This document shows, one piece after another, positions 59,188 through 64,000 of a stretch of 64,000 nucleotides of DNA. The DNA is from Begonia masoniana (taxonomy: Eukaryota > Streptophyta > Magnoliopsida > Cucurbitales > Begoniaceae): assembly GCA_022432975.1 (NCBI GenBank), contig CM039512.1:43747124-43811123 (forward strand). The letters are read 5' to 3'. Below the pieces are notes generated by a model that did no database searches, was not told the origin of the DNA, and saw nothing but the letters and a program-made list of their open reading frames with translations. Positions within the stretch are counted from its first letter, which is position 1; each line of letters begins with the position of its first letter. A program made the translations under genes and the position numbers.

Positions 59188-59814
59188 TGTTTGATAACTC
59201 TTAAATTAGAGTTATTTTATACTATTTTTAATTAATATAACTTATATAATTTGAGTAAATGTAAAAAGAAATTAGTGGAATTTACTATAATTGCTGCAAC
59301 ATCAAGAGATTGATTGAATTTAACGTATTTCATGCATATTCTCTAATAAAAATAGATTTTTACCACTAATTCGAATTTTGTATTATTTATTTGAATGCAG
59401 ATTTATTAGCGGGAAAATACAAAAGGAAATATTGGTGTTTTAATAGAGAAGCAAATTAAAATGATGAAGATTATGAAGAGAGAGAAAATAAATCACCAAA
59501 TGAGATTATTTTTACCTAAAATAAAGGACGGAAATCAAGGAAGATGAGGAAAATTTGGCTGAAAAATCAATCAGAATCAAAAGAGAGAGAAAATAGGCTA
59601 AAAAGAAAGAGAATAGAAGAAAGAAAGGGAAGAAAATCTGGAGGAAGAAAAGAGGAGAGAGACTACGCACGCAGAACGAGAAAGAAAAGGGAAGGCAATT
59701 GAATAAAGAGAAAAAGAAGCTTGGCTGTTACAGGGAGTGACGCTGGAGAAAAAACTTCAATCCTTATTCTCCTTCTTCTACTTTTCATAATTTTTCTTTT
59801 ATTGAGTGAATTTA

Positions 59815-62724
59815 TGTAACACCCGGCATTTTTCGTGTAATTATTTTCCGCGAATAATTAAGCGGGATTACTCTAATATTAATGCAATGACTATTTTTAA
59901 TGAAATTGTCGGAGTGTTCAATTGAATGAGAGTGATTGTAGAACCAATTCGACGAACTAAATAGAAGTTTAGTCAAAAACCAATGGAAGGGCAAATTAGG
60001 AAGAAATTAAGGTTGGTGGGAGAAATCAAATGGATGATTGACACTTGGCAAACTTGTGGAAGAAGACAAGCCATGTATTCCATTTCCTTCTCTTCCTCCT
60101 ACGTGAGACTTTTCCCTCTCTACTTCTCTCTTTTGGTTGAAGAAAACCAACGCAAGGAGTTTCTTCCTTCTCTGATTTTCTTCCTGCTTTTCGGTCTAAG
60201 GTTCGTGAACCACAGTGCTCGTGCGTTCAAGCTTGCTGCATTTCGGACCACAGGTAAGTTCATACCCGTAGGTTGGCCTTAAGGCCCTACATCAAGGAGG
60301 TACTAGGTGTTTCCGTTCTGTCGGGTCGATTTGGGTAGAAAGAGTATAGGTTATGTTTTTAAATTGTCAATTTTCCACATTTTCTGTTATCTGTTATCTG
60401 CCAGTTTAAATTCAAGCACCGATCATGCATACACCTTTTTCTGAAAGTTCATGCAAAAACCGTTTTCTGTACACAGTTTTGAAGTTAAGTAAGATAAAAA
60501 TCTGACTGTAATGTATTGGTTAAGTGTGGGACGGGGACTGACCCTCTGGTTTTATCCCTCCCTGGGATTCTGAAAAGAAAATTGTCCCTAGCAAGGACCC
60601 TCCGGTTTTATCCCTCCCTGGGAGTCTGTAAAAGTACTGAATGTGCCTGATAGTGCACCCTCTATTTGTTAGTTCTCCTATAGGCCCCACTTATACCCCT
60701 CTGCCACTGAAATGTACTGTAAAGTTCTGTCACTGTATTCTGAAAACCGCATGCATAGCATTCTGCATCACTGCATATTTGTTATGTTCTTACTGAGTTT
60801 TAGACTTATAGGTGAACTCCCTGATGTAGGTACTGAACCCGAAAATGAGGACTTTGTGCCTCAGTCTGATGAATAGGTGGCTGGTGGTTCGAGCTCTCGG
60901 GGAAGGTTGTTGCAGCCAGACATGTTTCCGACCTGAGGTTCAAGTGTTTAGAGTATATTTTATATCTGTAAAACTTTCTGAAATTCTGGTATTGTGTTAA
61001 AAACTCTGTAGAAAAACTTCTGTTTTGGGAAATTCTACAATTTATGATAAGTTCTGTACTGTCTCTGAGATTTTAAAACAATGTATAGATTCTGTGTCAA
61101 TGTTTAAAACCGCTGTATTTGACAGTTAAGTTTATATTCGAAAGTATTCTGGAATTGTGTGGGATATTTTCTGTTAATCTGAGCATGGATGATTTCTGGT
61201 TTTTTTTGGAACTATCCATGCGATTTGTTTCTTTAAATCTGTCATCTGCAAAGTATGTTTCAAATCATGTTTTGAATCGGTTTTGAAGGTTTGAAACGTT
61301 TATGTTTTTATGCTCTCTGTTTGTTTGTCTTCCTGTTAAAAGTTGTCAAATTCTGCCTTTAAAACTATGTCTTTCGATTTCATCCTCCACTGCTTTAAAA
61401 TTTACATCCACCAGTTACTGTTCATCTTTTGTCTTATTCATCTTCTACCGCCAAGTCTGTTGTATTTTATATCTACCACCAAACACTGTTCATATTCTAC
61501 CGCCAGACACTGTTCATCTTTTGTCTTATTCATCTTCTACCACTCAGCTTCTACCACTGGTTTGTCTTATTCACTTCTACCACTCAGCTTCTACCACTGG
61601 TTTGTCTTATTCATCTTCTACCACTAGACACTGTTCATCTTTTGTCTTATTCATCTTCTACCACCAGACACTGTTCATCTTTTGTCTTATTCATCTTCTA
61701 CCGCCAGACACTGTTCATCTTTTGTCTTATTCATCTTCTACCGCCAGACACTGTTCATCTTTTGTCTTATTCATCTTCTACCGCCAGACACTGTTCATCT
61801 TTTGTCTTATTCATCTTCTACCGCCAGACACTGTTCATCTTTTGTCTTATTCATCTTCTACCGCCAGACACTGTTCATCTTTTGTCTTATTCATCTTCTA
61901 CCGCCAGACACTGTTCATCTTTTGTCTTATTCATCTTCTACCGCCAGACACTGTTCATCTTTTGTCTTATTCATCTTCTACCGCCAGACACTGTTCATCT
62001 TTTGTCTTATTCACTTCTACCACTCAGCTTCTACCACTGGTTTGTCTTATTCATCTTCTACCGCCAGACACTGTTCATCTTTTGTCTTATTCACTTCTAC
62101 CACTGGTTTGTCTTATTCATCTTCTACCGCCAGACACTGTTCATCTTTTGTCTTATTCATCTTCTACCGCCAGACACTGTTCATCTTTTGTCTTATTCAT
62201 CTTCTACCGCCAGACACTGTTCATCTTTTGTCTTATTCATCTTCTACCGCCAGACACTGTTCATCTTTTGTCTTATTCATCTTCTACCGCCAGACACTGT
62301 TCATCTTTTGTCTTATTCATCTTCTACCGCCAGACACTGTTCATCTTTTGTCTTATTCATCTTCTACCGCCAGACACTGTTCATCTTTTGTCTTATTCAT
62401 CTTCTACCGCCAGACACTGTTCATCTTTTGTCTTATTCATCTTCTACCGCCAGACACTGTTCATCTTTTGTCTTATTCACTTCTACCACTCAGCTTCTAC
62501 CACTGGTTTGTCTTCATCTTACGTTCCGATTCTATTTACTGTTTTTCCCGTTTTACTTTCGAATTCAGAAATGATCTCTCTCTGTAAAGTTTTAAGAGTT
62601 TACTTTTAAATCTCCTGTCCATTAAATGTTCAAAAAAAATATAGTCTCGTTTTCCGTTAACTGTCCCGGAGTGACGGCTCCGATCCCGGACCCCGATCGG
62701 GGTTCTGGTTCGGGGGCTATCACA
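59815..62724 (+). mobile_element. Solo LTR-E with 40-bp array
   Basis: 2910 bp from TGTAACACCCGGC to GGGGGCTATCACA. TSD ATTTA at 59810-59814 and 62725-62729. No PBS or pol. Leader module: CT-rich part 60080-60190, acceptor TAAG/GTTCG at 60200, mini-exon 60201-60253, donor AG/GTAAGT at 60254, TTGGCCTTAAGGCCCTACATC at 60274, acceptor GTAG/GTACTG at 60829, then AATGAGGAC. The array 61400-62510 follows. Confidence 0.95.
61400..62510 (+). repeat. 40-bp tandem array in LTR-E
   Basis: Main unit 40 bp (CTTCTACCGCCAGACACTGT, then TCATCTTTTGTCTTATTCAT), at least 20 copies, mixed with a variant CTTCTACCACTCAGC/CTTCTACCACTGGTTTG. The period is not a multiple of 3 and the unit lacks stops, so all forward frames look open; these are not genes. 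Confidence 0.95.
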
Positions 62725-63406
62725 ATTTATCATGATTTATGGCTAGATTTTTTAATCTTGATTAGGAGAGAAAGTACTCATTATATATTTTTATTCTGAT
62801 CTATGAATATTACGTATTTTTTTCATCGAATAATTTCTCATGATTTTTATTGTGTAAATCGAATTGTGTCGATAGACAGATTTAATATTACATGTTTCTA
62901 TTGTATCGATAGATAAATAAAAATTGTAAGATGCATGAGTAATTAAATAAATTAAATTTGTTGCAAAGTCGTTAACAATAATTTATTTGACATTAAGAAT
63001 ATGATTACAAGAAAATTCGGATTAAATTTTTACCTTTTCAAAGCTGAAAAAAAAAATTCTGAAACAGATTTATATAGGCAATTCGACATGACCCTATAAA
63101 TGTTATGAATTCTTGCTGTTCTATGATAAATGCTGAAGCATTCCCGTAGCATCAGTAGTAACATGCATGTAATGAGAAAATCAAGTCTAGCCAAGACTTT
63201 TACCATATTTATCTTTCTAAGTAATTTTATTTTATCATTCCTTGCCACTCATCTATTTTTATTATTCTCAATTTTATTTTTACAGAATTTTTATAGCAAT
63301 TTAATTTAATTAAGAATATCCTCGTGAGATCGACTTTTATTTACTCTATTACTTCGTTAGCGACACGTGCACTTGCGTTAGGGTGATAAAATCACTAACA
63401 AGTTTT

Positions 63407-63419
63407 TGGCGCCGTTGCC
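63407..63419 (+). other. Athila-like primer-binding site
   Basis: TGGCGCCGTTGCC, six bases after the LTR end, complementary to the 3' end of tRNA-Asp. It differs from the Met-type site of the other elements. Confidence 0.9.
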
Positions 63420-63499
63420 AAGGATATTTCTTAATTATTTTATTTTGCTATAATTTTTTATATTCATTTTTTTTTGTTTATTTTCTTAAGGTACATTTT

Positions 63500-64000
63500 A
63501 TGCCTAACGAGGACAACAAGGATTTTATTGCATTCGACCCAGAGATTGAACGCATGTTTCGAGAGAGAAGAAGGCAACATCAACGACAAATCATTGCAGA
63601 AGCTAATATGGATAACCAGGAAGAAAGAGGAATCATTTTCAATCGAATAATTGATGACCGTAATCGACCTATTCAAGACTTCACCATTACCATGCTCAAC
63701 GATCTAAATCCCGGTATTGTGAGACCAGAATTAAATACCACCTGATTCCTTTAAACCGGTCATATTTCAGATGCTTCAAACTGTTGGACAATTTAGTGGA
63801 ATGGTCACAAATAATCCTCATCGTCATCTCAAAGTATTTGGAGAAGTGAGCGACTCGTTTCACTTTCCTGGAGTTTCAGTTGAGGCATTAAGGCTCAAAC
63901 TATTCCCGTATTCTTTAAGAGATCGAGCACGAGATTGGTTGAACAGCATCCCATCAAATACTATCACTACATAGGGAGATTTAGCCAAGAAATTCATCAT
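63500..64000 (+). pseudogene. Athila-like gag (start, partial)
   Basis: Starts at ATG 63500, about 80 bp after the PBS. The N-terminus is charged (MFRERRRQHQRQ). The conserved gag domain is near 63770-63970: FQMLQTVGQFSGM, then PHRHLKVFGEVSDSF and LFPYSLRDRARDWL. A frameshift lies near 63735-63745 and an in-frame TAG is at 63972-63974 where Trp is usual. Continues past the window. Confidence 0.88.

Larger units (their letters stand above)
59188..63400 (+). repeat. Athila-like 5' LTR, interrupted by LTR-E
   Basis: Probably TGTTTGATAACTC to ATCACTAACA; a start at 59192 is also possible. It is interrupted at 59815-62724, with ATTTA before and after. AT-rich; the last part has GATCGACTTTTATTTACTC and CACGTGCACTTGCG. 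Confidence 0.78.
59188..64000 (+). mobile_element. Athila-like Gypsy element (partial, runs off window)
   Basis: LTR 59188-63400 (about 1.3 kb once solo LTR-E is removed), Asp-type PBS at 63407-63419 and gag from 63500. The LTR start TTTGATAACTCTTAAATTAG and the PBS are typical of Athila/Tat-group elements, a lineage distinct from Gypsy-A, C and D. The rest of the element is beyond 64000. Confidence 0.85.

Noticed and set aside
61302..62609. Long overlapping open frames of 435, 381 and 301 residues
   Set aside because: They are translations of a 40-bp stop-free tandem array in three frames; no domain or start context supports a gene.
62536..62733. Minus-strand 65-residue frame across the LTR-E end
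   Set aside because: Overlaps the LTR terminus and its GC-rich dyad; no features of a protein.

Overview
This window is repeat-dominated plant nuclear DNA, almost certainly angiosperm. The evidence is Ty1/Copia and Ty3/Gypsy LTR retrotransposons with initiator-Met (TGGTATCAGAGC) or Asp-type (TGGCGCCGTTGCC) primer-binding sites, chromodomain-type Gypsy pol, an Athila-like gag, very long LTRs (2-3 kb and more) and 5-bp target-site duplications (TSDs). I found no convincing host gene, tRNA, rRNA or CRISPR array. The species cannot be named from this sequence.

Layout, left to right. 1-20226: Copia-1 (minus strand; its far LTR lies off the window), split in gag by Gypsy-A (3262-19229, plus, TSD CTTGT). 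The 3' LTR of Gypsy-A is itself split by solo LTR-B (11966-18132, minus, TSD GAGAT), which carries a large 71-bp tandem array. 20227-21657: truncated LTR-G. 21658-26005: decayed plus-strand Copia-3, split in RT by a second, inverted LTR-G copy (22894-24950, TSD AGAAC). 26006-27060: H repeat. 27131-31480: Copia-2 (minus), nearly whole. 31481-40793: decayed Gypsy pieces, a dispersed repeat family (X), a second H copy and AT-rich DNA of unknown origin. 40794-53950: Gypsy-D (minus, TSD TACAA), which holds the 3' part of plus-strand Gypsy-C (41426-46986); a deletion removed the rest. 54478-58230: unidentified minus-strand open segments split by solo LTR-F (55848-57780, TSD TCCAC). 59188-64000: start of an Athila-like Gypsy element (plus) whose 5' LTR holds solo LTR-E (59815-62724, TSD ATTTA).

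All pol frames carry stops or frameshifts. They describe a history of nested insertion and decay, not a working pathway. In Gypsy-A every premature stop and several lost zinc ligands are one C:G-to-T:A transition from the expected codon, as expected of methylated, silenced DNA.

The most interesting signal is in the LTRs. Six LTR families (A-F) that otherwise look unrelated share one architecture: a CT-rich leader, an acceptor-like TAG/GTGA, a 35-53 nt mini-exon, an AG/GTAAGT donor, a GGCC-to-CCTACA box, then a TAG/GTG acceptor 0.4-4.6 kb later followed by a GGTGAGGA-like motif. In most families a family-specific, hypervariable tandem array follows before the LTR end. This looks like a conserved spliced, non-coding LTR leader with a fast-evolving repeat cassette downstream.
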